Below are positions 34,007 to 46,400 of a stretch of 64,000 bases of DNA, in pieces. The notes beneath the pieces were generated by a model. It saw nothing but the letters and a program-made list of their open reading frames with translations, was not told where the DNA came from and did no database searches. The stretch is taken from assembly GCA_027625915.1 (NCBI GenBank), contig JANTQA010000044.1, positions 930,001 to 994,000 on the forward strand, read 5' to 3'. Source of the DNA: Anaeramoeba flamelloides (lineage: Eukaryota; Metamonada; Anaeramoebidae). The position numbers were made by a program, and so were the translations under genes. Position 1 is the first letter of the stretch. Every line of letters begins with the position of its first letter.

Positions 34007-36027
34007 CCCAAAAAAAAAGAAATAAAGTAATTTTTTTTTTTTTTCAAGGATTGATCTTTTGAAGCGAAAAGGGGAAAATTATATATAATAATACTCTTGA
34101 AAAAACACTCCAATTCAAGTTAAATTTGTACCATGAGAATTTCTTCTACAAAAAATATGAAATCTCATGAATTTTCAACTATTTTTCCCATTTTTTACCT
34201 TTGTTATATCCTACCAAAATTTTATTTTAATATTTCCTAATTCCGATTTAAAAATGATAAACAGGTCACAATTCGTGTGACTGTTTAAAATATTTTTTTC
34301 TAGTTTTTTCTTTAAGATTTTCAATCCTGTTTTGATATAGACCCTTTTTTATATTCAAAAACATTCAAATTGTGTTTAAAATTTATTTAATATCGGTTTC
34401 GGGAACATAAGTTTCTCGAAACTCGTTTAATTAGGACACCCACATTAAATATTAATATAATTTGATATATAATAATATTTTTCGAATATATTTATTTAAT
34501 GAACGAGTAAATTTAATAATTATTTTCCCCAGAGTAATATAGTGTATATGTAACAATGATTCAATTAAGCTCAGTACGTGAACTCATTTAAAAATTTTCG
34601 GGAAATAAAAGATTATTTTTGAAATATTTCATTTTTTAATTTATAAATTTTTGTTCAAAAGATTCAGATCCTTTTTTTTTTTTTGGATTTTTGGATTTCT
34701 TAAAATCGGAAAATAAATAGAAAAATTTGGAAATTTTTATTTTGAAAACACATCATTTTTAGTAATTTCTGGTAGTATGTTTTAAAAAACAAAATTGAAA
34801 CTTTAATCTAATTATAAAATTCAATAAAAATAAATCAAATATTGAATCTGTGAAGATCAGAAAAAAATTATCTTATTTTTTATTTATAAATATTTATTAA
34901 AAAATTTAAACGATCTGATATTATTCTTTTTCAACTTTTCAGAGTATAAACAAGGAACTATATTATTTTAATATGTTTTTTTGATAATATCAATCCTTAT
35001 CTTATTATTAGAATTATTAATTGTTGGAATTAATGTTATCTGTGTGAAAATCTTAAAAAAATTGAGAATTAATTTCGAAGATCTATATGACACTTCAAAT
35101 CTTTTCATTTGTAATTCACTAATGAAAAAAAAAGATTTATCTATTAATTATTGATTGGAAATAATATAATTTGAAAATTATTTCCATCAGTAAAAGTTTA
35201 ATCATCCTAATTTAAAAAAAGGTATTCTTGGTTATCTTTTTTATTTCAAAATTTAGTTTTATTTCTCTTATTTTTTTATTCAATAAGAAGAAAAATAAAG
35301 ATACAATTTCTGTATCTCATAAAAAAATTAGATTTTTTTTTTATTTTTAATAATTATAGTGATAATAATTTTTTTTTAAGTATATTATTTACTGAACTAT
35401 TTTAATACTTTGATATTTTATTTTTGGAATTTTTTTTATAAACTTCTTAAGTAGATAAAACGATTTTTTTCTTCTTCAACATAAATATTTTATTTTGAGA
35501 TAAATTGAAAGTATGTTGGATTTCGAACATTTAAAAAACCAAGAATAATAGTTCAAAATTTTAAAAACAATAATTTATTCCTGAAAATTACTTTAAAGGT
35601 GTGTGTATATTATTGCATACATATTTTTACTTCGTTTTTCAATTTAAAGATGCTATTATTTTTAGAGTTCCTTATTGAATTTAGGAGAATATGTTTTTTT
35701 GTTTATTTGTTTATTAATTCTAGAAATTGATTTATTATGTATAAATAATTTTTTTAATCAAATTAAATAATTTTATATTTTCTTGTCTAATTCTTGTAAG
35801 AGCTCTTTCTTGTTTTTTGTTTTTTTAAAATTATTAAAATATTTATTGATGTTGAATTTAGAAAATTGTATCTGAAATAAATAAGAGTTCTAGTTTATAA
35901 AAAAATATATTAGTTTCAAAGTTGAACTTCTAGAAATGTTATTTTTCAAATCATTCTACCCAATCCTTGTATTTTTAAATATTTTACTGTTCATTTAAGA
36001 TAATTTAAAAGTAAATTATTTGCATCA

Positions 36028-36052
36028 AAAAAAAAAAAAAAAAAAAAAAAAA
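36028..36052. repeat. Poly-A run
   Basis: About 25 consecutive A with no target duplication or element body recognised next to it. Confidence 0.8.
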
Positions 36053-36779
36053 GAATACTACCGAACTCTAGAAGTATATTACCTATGAATCAACAATTGA
36101 CAAGAATAAGAATTCCAAAAAAGCCGATATTATTAAGGTTTAGAATTAAAAAATTATATTATAAAAAATAAATTTCTAAATTTGAGTTTCAATTGTGTGC
36201 TCTGAATTATATTGTAATTTTTGAAATCAAGTTATTTTTTGGAATTCTCTTTATTTTTTAAAATAATAGAAAAGTAATTAAAATATTTAACAAAACGAAC
36301 TTTTAAACAGTTTTATAATTCCAAAAGAGATTATTTTTCTTCTTTCTTTCTTTTCACTGCCTTTTTTTTTATTTATTTTTTTTGGTTAACTTATTTTTTT
36401 GCTCTTTTTCCTAAAAAAAAATTCATAAAAAAAAATATAAGTATTTTAACAAGATATATCTGAAAGTTTTATATTGAAAATATATGTAGAAAAAAAAAAT
36501 AAAAATAAAGGAAATATTATAATTTATATATTTTATCAGATTGAAAAATTAAAATATGGTCAATATTTTTTTATTCTAATTACTAATACACCTTTTGTAA
36601 ATATACCATTATCTAAAAAGGTTCTAAATGTGATGTATGAATTAACGTGTTTAAGGGGTATGAACAGTTATTAAAAGAAGGAACAAATATTTTATGATAT
36701 TTCAAAATTGAAGCCATATTTCTACTTTTTTATTTTCTACTTTAATTCTTTTTTACACTTTATTTAGTTTCAAAAAATT

Positions 36780-37655
36780 TTTTTATGACAAGATCAATAG
36801 TCATTGGTAAAAACTTCAGATTCAAATGTTATTGAAACAGTATCAATGATTATAGAGAAATCCCTTTTTTATTTATATTGAAATTTTATTTGATCTTGCA
36901 TCAGAGATCAAAATGAACCTTATTGTTTTTCTCAATTTGTGTAACTAAGAATTTGAGATAATCTTTTTTTACGAAAATATATAAACTCTGTTCCAAAAAT
37001 TTAGACACACCCAAAATCAAAAATAGGTAAAAAAAAATCTAATTTATTGTATTTTTCCAAACCTAATATAAAACAATATTTAAGTTACCCATAGTATTAA
37101 TTTTTTTATAAGTAATCATTTTAATCCAAATATAAGAATAAAAATATAAAACTCAAAAATAAAAACAGTGTGTCCAAAATAAATGAAACGAGCGGAACAA
37201 AAAATGTATTGGAAAATTTGTTGAAATTTCACCAACAATTTTTGATCAATCAATTGATGCGATACCATCAACCAATGGTATGTTAATTTTCAATTTAACA
37301 AACTAACATTGACCTTCTATCAACCATCGAAAAAAAAAATTCAGATCTAACCGAACAAATTACGTAACTGCAAAAAAGGAAATGAAAACAAAAGAAAAAA
37401 GATAAAAAATGAAAATAGTTTGTAAAATCAAAATTCTTTCCAAATTGAATTTGAAGTGTGGTATTGATGTTCTTTCCACTGTTTAAACTGTGTCTAAATT
37501 TTTGGAATATAGTTTAGATTTATTAGATTTATTTCTGACAGATATCAAGTATTACCGAATAAGTATTATTCTACTTGTTTATTCTTGATTCTTTCAAGGG
37601 TCAATTATAAAAAATAATTGATATTTGAAAGTTTTTTTTGAATCTTTTTTAGAAA
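36780..37655 (+). repeat. R14 repeat, interrupted by R1 copy 3
   Basis: The flanks 36780-36981 and 37517-37655 together correspond to 10740-11070, which has no insertion. Shared blocks are GAGATCAAAATGAAC, TAAGAATTTGAG, TATTATTCTACTT and TTGATATTTGAAA. Confidence 0.5.
36982..37516 (-). mobile_element. R1 MITE, copy 3 (535 bp, reverse)
   Basis: Inverted relative to the 9474 copy and well preserved: TAAACTCTGTTCCAAAAATT then TAGACACACC at the left, and, on the other strand, TAAACTATATTCCAAAAATT then TAGACACAG at the right. TA lies at both edges. It sits inside an R14 repeat. Confidence 0.75.
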
Positions 37656-38105
37656 AAAAGATCATTTACCAATTTATTTTTATCGTTAAACTTTTCAGAG
37701 TTACTGAATACATTATATTCAATATTATTGAGTTATTAAGCATACTTTTAATCTTATTTCTCTTCTACTTGAATATAAAAAAAGAAATTTTCTAAATAAA
37801 AAAAAACTCTTTTCTCGTTAATTTTAAAAACATTATTATTAATCTTAAATTTTTTTCGTTTTTTTAATTGTTGCTTTACAGAGATACACAATAGCTAAGA
37901 AAATAATTCTTTGTCATATTTTACAATTTTCAACATTAAATATCCCATTTTTTCCAAAAGTTTTCTTTCTTTTTTAGAACTTTTTCTGATAACAACAACC
38001 TCAAAAATAAAAAATAAAAAAGAAGAAATTGGTAATTTATTATCAAATTAATAAACAAACTCCAAGCCAACAATGATTGTAAAAAATAAAACAATTTTAA
38101 TTTAT

Positions 38106-41100
38106 TTATTTTTTAAAAATTTTCAATTTAATTTTTTTGAATTTTTCAATAATAATTTTTCGATAAAGATAGGAATATAAAGAAAAGGCAATTATAAAAA
38201 TGAACGCGGTTTTAATTTTCATTGCAAGCGATATTGCTGTTATTGTATTTTGATATTGTTGATGATTTAACAAACTGGTCATTAACCCACCAAAGTATCC
38301 AATAAAAGTTGAATACAAACTTAATAAATTCAAAAAATTCTTTGAGCTGCCTTTATATGGAGAGAACATGTGTTGTAAAACAATTGAAATTTGAAAAACG
38401 ATATAAATTGCGATAACTTTGTTTTCCGAGTAAAAGGGTATTGTTGATTGCAATAAAGAAATACATACCTTTCTACAAAAATCAATCATAAACCACCACC
38501 AGAATTTTTCTTTAAAGGGCCCAGTCAGAAAGCCTGTCATTATTTCAAGTTTTTGATTTCCGTATTTTTTTGAACCTTTCATTACAAAAATCAAAAAAAA
38601 CAACGGTATACCAATTACATAAACAAATAATAAAATAAACGAAAAAATTAAAGAGATATGGTAATTCCTTGTACTTGGGTAACATTGGATATAAGGCACT
38701 GTATTTAAATATTTTTTGCCATCTGTGTCTTGTAATGAGCAACCAAACATTCTAAAGATGGATGTTGAAACTGGTAGATAAAAGGTAGATAATAAAAACA
38801 ATAACATGTAAATACTTTTATATGGTAATAATTTTGAGCTCTTTAGATGACATTCTGTTTGTTTTTGTTCTTTCTCAATTATTAATTTTTCTTTGGAACC
38901 AATATTCACAAACGACTTTTCTTTTTTCAGAGGAACCCCGTTCAAGCTTGAATTTGAATCTATGTTTGAATTTAATTGTGAATTTGAATCTGAAGCAGAG
39001 TTATCATCTGAATTTGGATTTAAATTTAAATTGGGATGGGAATTGATAATTGAATTATTTTCATTATTATCATTATCGATATCATTATCATTATCATTAT
39101 CATTATCATTATCATTATCATTATCGTTATCATTATCATTATCATTATCGTTATCGTTATTGTTATTACTATTTGGTTTACTGTTATTCTTATTATCAAC
39201 ATTATTTTTTAAATTAGAATGTAAGGAATCTGAATCCGAATCCAAATCTTGGTGCAATTCTGGGTCTGAAAATGAAGATGAAGATGAAGATGAAGATGAA
39301 TTTAGTATTAATTTTTCAGGATCTATATTTGATGATTTATTTAATAATGGTTCGTTTTTTGAAGAAAAATTTTTCTTTTTCTTTTTCTTTTTTTTTTTAA
39401 ATTTAGAAAATAAAAATAGAAGCTTTGATTTATATTTTCTTATAAAAAATGCCAACAGAGTTATTAATACACATAGCAGGGGGTTTATCATTTGTAAAAC
39501 AAAAAAATGATAGTAATCTAATAATTTATTCCAACAGCGGAAAATATCCCATTTCATATTTGAAACAATTATGGTAAATTCGATTAATTTCAATAATTCC
39601 CGAGGAAGATTTAAATCTGTGGTAGCCAAAACTGTTTCTGATTGGAAAAAATTTAAGGCAATTTGCAGTGACCCTGTAACCCTCCCTGGGAAATAAACCA
39701 AGATTATGATAAGACAAAAAAACGCTGCAAACATAAAAAATATCATAAAGATTCTGCTTGTGTTGGTACATTTTTTACAATTTTGCCCGACAGAGTAATA
39801 AGTGTGGGTCTCGTTTGCTCTACATTTGGAGCACAATCTATCTTGGAATTTGTCATCGCAGTGGAATTGTGGGAGAATATCGGTTTCGTTTTTATTGCCT
39901 GGTATTTTTAAATAACAGTTGTGGCTGTCGGAAAAGGAAGAGCATGGTAGCACGCCGGTTGGGTTATAATTGTTTGGGGAAGGGTAGCAATTAATGATTT
40001 CACCCTGTTCGCAGCTACAACTGTAATGGCATTTGATACATTCGTCGCCACCGGACCCGCGGTAATAGCCATTCGAGCAGATACAGTCTTGATATCCATC
40101 ATAGTTTGGGTCCATTAATATAATATTATAGCTAGTTGAAACCTTAGAAATGATTTTCGGGCAACGCATATTTTCTTTTGATTCAACCCTCCCCCATGAA
40201 TTAAAATCCTTTTTTAAAAAGGAAGGCAGCTGCTCATCACTGCTATGTATCCGGGTATCATCAATATCCATATAGGCAAGATTAACAAAATTTTTCCAAG
40301 TTTCAGGTATTTGTCCAGAAATATTGGTGTCATGGAAATCAATAAATGTCAAATCGATCAATCCATTAAGCTCTGGCAAATTACCATAAATTTCTGGATT
40401 TTCAGAAATTTGCAGTTTTTGTAAATTAAATGATTCACTGAAATATTCTGATTTCATTTCCCCATATAATTGGTTATTCCAGAGCTGCACTGATATTAAC
40501 TTATTAATTGATCTTTCAAATGTTCTAATCAAATCTCGCACATCCTGCCTTAAACTGTTTTGAGAGAGATCAATCGTTTCCAAGACAACAAAAACCCCCA
40601 CTGGGAAAGATACAAAATCATTGTTTGATAATAATAAGTTTTTTAAATTGGTTAATTGGAATATATGTGAAGACACTCTTCCCCGGAAGTTATTTTCACT
40701 TAAATCCAATGTTTCAATTTGGATCAGGTTATCAAAAAAATTATCAATAATTGTCCCATAAAAATTATTTTCAGCTAAGTTTAGAGTCTTTAAATTGGTT
40801 AATTTACAAACTAGTGGATCAATTTCCTGATGAATGCTACATTGCTGCAATTCAAGTATTTCCAAATTATTTAATTCATAAATGTCGATCGGTATTTCTG
40901 TAATCTGCTCATTATGTTGTAAATTTAAATCCTGTAGATTTATTAATTTTGAGATATTCTTTGGAATGCTTATTAAATTATTAAAGCCTAAATGCAAAGT
41001 TTTTAAATTGGGTAAATTAAAAAAGGAATCTTTCAATTCCATTAAATTGTTGTTAACTGAATAAAATGTTTCCAAGTTTTGTAAATTGTATATGCAATCG

Positions 41101-43427
41101 GGAAGTTGGTTTATATAGTTATTTGATAAATCTAAATAATTTAAATTGCTTAGATTACAAAAAGAGTCATTTAAATAAGTAAACTGATTATGAATTAAAA
41201 AAAATTCAAATAACGAATCTAAATTTCCAAAGCTATCGGGCAATGCTTTTAATTGATTGTGGCCCATATATAAGTGCTGCAAATTCGAGAGGTTTCCAAA
41301 CGATTCTGGCAATGAAATTAAATCATTGTTACATAAATCTAATTTCCACAATGATTTTAAATTACCAAAATCTTCGGGCAAGGTGATCAAATAATTATTC
41401 CAAAAATCTAAATGGTGCAATTTTGTTAATTTAGTAATACTATCTGGCAAATATTGTAAGTGATTATTATTGATAAATAATATTTTTAATTTGTTTAAAT
41501 TCCCAAAATCCTCATCAAGTGTTTCAATACTTTGGTATCCCAAATATAAAGTTTCTAAATTAATTAAATTATGGAAAGACTTTGGTAACGATGTTAATTC
41601 GTTGTTCTCTAAATTCAGAAAGCTCAATTCTGTTAAATTGCCAATGCTTGTGGGCAATTCGTGTAAATAATTTTGTCCCAAATCTAATTTTTTTAGTGTT
41701 TGTAAATTGCAAAAACTATCGGGTAGTTCTTTTATATGGTTATTATTCAACAGCATTTCTTGAATATTCTGTAAATTTTCTAAATTTTTCGGCAATTCTA
41801 AAAGTTGGTTATTGACAATAGTCACATTTTCTAAATTTGTTAATGATCCAAATGATGCTGGTAATGTTTCTAATAAATTGTTTCCTAAATTTAATATTGT
41901 TAAATTTCCCAACCCATCAAATTCCAATTCCAATTCTTTTAATTTATTATTGCTTAATAATAAATGCTCTAATTTATTCATTAATTTAATTGATCCTGGT
42001 AACTTTGAGATTTCGTTATTTGATAATTGTAAATATTTTAAATTATTGAGTTCCCCGATGTTATCTGGTAATTCATAAACTGTGTTATGATCTAAATTTA
42101 AATTGATTAATGTATTTAATTTTGAAATATCTTCTGAAATGGTACCTATTAAATTATTTGTATTTAAATTTCTATTAGGTTATATCATTATTGTTTTTTA
42201 TTTTTTTTTTTATTTTGATCAAATTTTTAAAGAATATTATGATTAATTGCATTCAAAAAAAAAATGAATAAATAGATAGAGTTAATAAATTCGAGTTAGA
42301 AAATTTGATTTTTTTTTTTTAAAAAAAGTAATATTTTGATTGTGGTGAGAAAATAAGAATAACAAAGTGTTTGAGAGGGGGTGTTAAAATTAATTTATAG
42401 AGAATTCCAAAATTTTATTTTTTTTATTAATATTTAGAGAAAATTCTGAAGAAATTAGATGATAAAGATACAGTGTCAAAGAAATTACAATCTGTCAATG
42501 ATAATATTATCAAATTCATTATTTTTTATATTATAAGCAGTTATAAATTAAAATCTAAGAATAAAAGGATGAAATGAATTTTTTTTTTTACATTTTTTTA
42601 TGAAAAAGAGAATTATTAATTTGGTTTCATTTCTTATAAGGTATTTCCAAAAAAGTGGAGCATTTTTTTGTACTTTTCATATAAAATCTCTCTTTTTTTG
42701 GTAGTTCTATTTGTAAATGTGGGGTATCAAATTAAGTGAAATATAAATACTGATTAAATCAATGCATATTGGATATATTTCAAAATATATTCGTCAAAAT
42801 ATTTAAAAAAAAATAAAAAAAAAAGTTACTTTTTTTTGTTTTGGAGAAAATGATGTGGTACAAGGGCAATTTCAATAATAAGTGGGAAATATGGAAAGGG
42901 TACAAATGATTTTTTCAACAATAAAATACAGTTATAAGTTTTCCCTTCCATTCAAAATTTTGTTGAGATTAAATAAGTTATGAAAATGATTTTTTATGAT
43001 CAAAAAGGAAAAAAAAATAATCCACCAATTTTCACTTTTCAAAAATATCCTATAAAAATGAGATCAGAAACTTTCATTTCTTTTATTTCTGTAATGTCTT
43101 ACAAACAAACCAATTGAATTATTATTAACAATCTATAAACGGTGTATGACAAGTTTTGGATATTTAAAAAGTAATTTTTGAATTTGATTTAATAAAGATA
43201 TTTAAAAATAAATTTTCTCGTACTTTTTGGAAATAGTTATTTTTATTATTATTACACAGTATTTCCAAATTTTTGTGAATCATTCACATTTTTTTCACAA
43301 AAATTTGAAAAATAAAATCTTGTAGAGTAAAAAGAAAAAAAATATTTTTTTGTTATTCCCACGAGTATGATATCATGTCGAAAATAATTATTTATTTTTG
43401 TGTGAAAAAATAAAATGAAAATGCTGT

Positions 43428-43488
<61 letters not shown>

Positions 43489-46400
43489 TTGGTTTATTAT
43501 TATTTCCATGGTTCTTTAATTATAAACTAAATGAAAAATTTAAAAATAGATGTACACTTCATTATAAAAAAAAAAAAAAATTGTTATTTGGTTCTGAAAA
43601 TAAAGTGGTTATCATCTCCATATATTTATCTAAAATTAAAGTATGCTGTGGTTACGAGTAAATAATATAAGTGCTTGGAGGTTCAAATGGTTTCTGTGAC
43701 TCTAAAAAATCTATCATAAATTTTATTAATAAATTAATTATTAGATTTTTCACTAATGTTTACAATTCAAATTATTTATTGTTTGAGTTGTTGTTATTAT
43801 TATTATTAAAATTTCAAATCGAAAGAGTATAATTAAGGCATCTTTTCCCCACAACAGAGTGACAAAATATTAAAATATGTTATTAGTGATATTATTTATA
43901 TACAAATTTTGTATATTTGAAGTGTCAAAAAATTATGATCTATCTAATAAACCCAGAAAAGAAATTTTTTTGAATGATATCATTTTTTTTTTCCTTTTTT
44001 TTTCTAAAAAGTGAATTAAAAATCGATTTTATTTCTTACAGTCTAAAAAGTTTTTACTTTGTCTATTACTATTTTCATCGCCATTAAATCATAAATTATA
44101 TTTATTCTAATAAATATTTATAAGATAATTTTTTTTTCATTTTTTTTTTTTTGAGATAATTTGTTTGCAAAAATAATAAATCTTTTTATTGATCTATTGA
44201 AAAATATTAGTATTATTTTAATAAGAATAGTTTGAATCAATAATTTTTTTCAAAAAAATTGATAAATTTTACTCAGAATTAGTACTTTTATTTTAACATG
44301 AAATTTGATTTTTTCAAATAAAATTTTCTTGAAGATATTTAGGAATTAGGTAATTTTATATCCTCAAAATTCAAAATCTATTTTTTTATTTATTCCAAAA
44401 ATGGTTTAAATTATTATAATGATTCTTTTGAATAGCAACTAGACAATTTTTTTTTACGTTTTTTTTTCAAATTTTAAAATTGTAATTTAATTTTTTTTTC
44501 ATTTTTTGAAAACCAGAAAATGACCTTTTTCAAACTTTAAAGAATAAAAATTTTTACTTCATAATAGATCTGAATTTAATGGATCAATTTTTGTTAAACT
44601 TTAATCAAAATTTTATTTATTGTATATGTACTTCTTATTATTGTATTTATTGAGATTTGAATTAAAATATTGATAATTAAAAATAAGAACAAAATATTTT
44701 TTTTTTCTTTCTAAATAAATACTTTCCAACATAAAACTAAAAATATGTTGTACCAATTTTTCAAGAATTAACCTAAATGTTTAAAAAATCAATTGGTTAC
44801 TTTTTTTAGTTTTTAATTGGAAATATGTGAAATTTGGATTTCAAAAAATAGAATCATAATTAATAGATTGTTTAAATGGGGGTAACTCATCCATTTCATA
44901 AAGCCAAAACATAATTATAAAAAAAAAAAATTTCAAGATCTTTGTAAGATTTTTATTTTTTTTTTTTTTAAAAAAAAATATTTATCCCTTAAAATAAATT
45001 TTTCACATATTTACAAAATTAAATTTAGTAATTTAAAAAGGAAAATTATTACTTTTCAGATTTGATCAAATTCTCAATTTTTTCAAAATATTCAATTCTA
45101 TTAAATATATTGACTGTAGGTATTTAAAATCCATTTTTCGGAGAGGTTTAAGGTATTTTATGGTAGGTTTGGGTCGAATGTTTAGGTTTCTTTGGTATGG
45201 GCTTTGAAAAAAAAAAAACAATTAAGAGAGGAATTATACTTGTTTAACTTGTTTTTTGGGTAAAAATTTTATACTTAACTTTTGCGGTTAAAATTGTGTT
45301 TCAAACAAATTTTTAAAAATATTTAGTGTTTGTGATTTCAAGATTATGGATTTTCTATAATTTAAGTCAGAAAATACCACTAATCACAAAATAATCTTTT
45401 TGATTTTTTAAACACACAATCATTAAAAACCATTACAAAACTTTCAAACCGATGAAAATAATCAAGAAACTTATCAAAAAATACGAAAAAAATTCAATTT
45501 GACCAATTTTGAAATTGGATCAAATCTGAAAATTCATAATATACCCATTTAAAATGCAACTGTTTGTTTGATTTTGTTTTTTTGGAAATTTAATAAATAA
45601 TTATTCTGATAAGAAGTTTCGACTGGATGATTTGTAATCCCTTTCAATTAAATTAGTGGTTATTTACAATATTGTTTCCAAAATGTAAAAATAATCTTAA
45701 AAAATATCTATGGACTAAATGGGAATTTTATGTAACTTATTGTTTTACAAAAAAAAAATCTTTTAAAATAGATGTACTTATTTTTGTTTAATACATTAAG
45801 TACAAACAAAGTGATTAAAAAAACAAATGTTATCCCTCCATTTTTTTGATCAAATTTATTTTTATTGTTTTTTTTTGTTGTTTTTTTTTTTATGGTTTGA
45901 ACTATATGGAAATTATTTTACAGAACTAGTATTACATAATAGAATTTATGTAATATTTGTTTGGAAATAAAATTCAATCGTTTTTTTTTTTTTAATTCCT
46001 TGATAAAGAACAAAATGTAATCAAGAATAAATGGAAATGTATATTATGTATGCTAAAAAAACCAAAAATATAGGTTACTTGATAAAGAAGAAAAAAATAT
46101 TTTAAAACAAAAGAGTATCTAGAGATAGAATATTTGTTGAAAATTATTAATATCTGTTGAAAATTATTACTCTCAATTGAAAAATAAATATAAAATTATA
46201 TATTTTGTCAACGGGAAAATATTAGGGAATGCCAAAATTTTCTACCATTTGTGAATTAACGATATTTTCAGATATTAATTATACCATCTGGAAATGTTTC
46301 AATTGGAAATGGAATTGTACTTGCATTTTTTTAATTTTGTATTTTTTGATATAAAAAAAGGTTTTTAATTCTGCTTATTTGTAGTTAGGTTTTTTTTTTT

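Larger units (their letters stand above)
32504..38105. other. Gene-free stretch rich in nested elements
   Basis: It holds an R7 fragment (about 32890-33268) apparently interrupted by an R6 copy (33269-34006), a pure A-run (about 36028-36052), an R14 repeat (36780-37655) split by an R1 copy (36982-37516) and AT-rich spacer. Open frames at 33868 and 36474 fall in repeats or low-complexity DNA. Confidence 0.5.

Noticed and set aside
36028-36052. Poly-A run as the tail of a retroposed element
   Set aside because: No element body, target duplication or internal promoter is recognisable, and many A-runs occur throughout the window.
38893-39510. 205-codon plus frame
   Set aside because: It is antisense to the linker of the LRR gene. 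The Ser-Leu run is the mirror of the Asp-Asn repeat.
43252-43509. 85-codon minus frame
   Set aside because: Poly-isoleucine from the ATT microsatellite.
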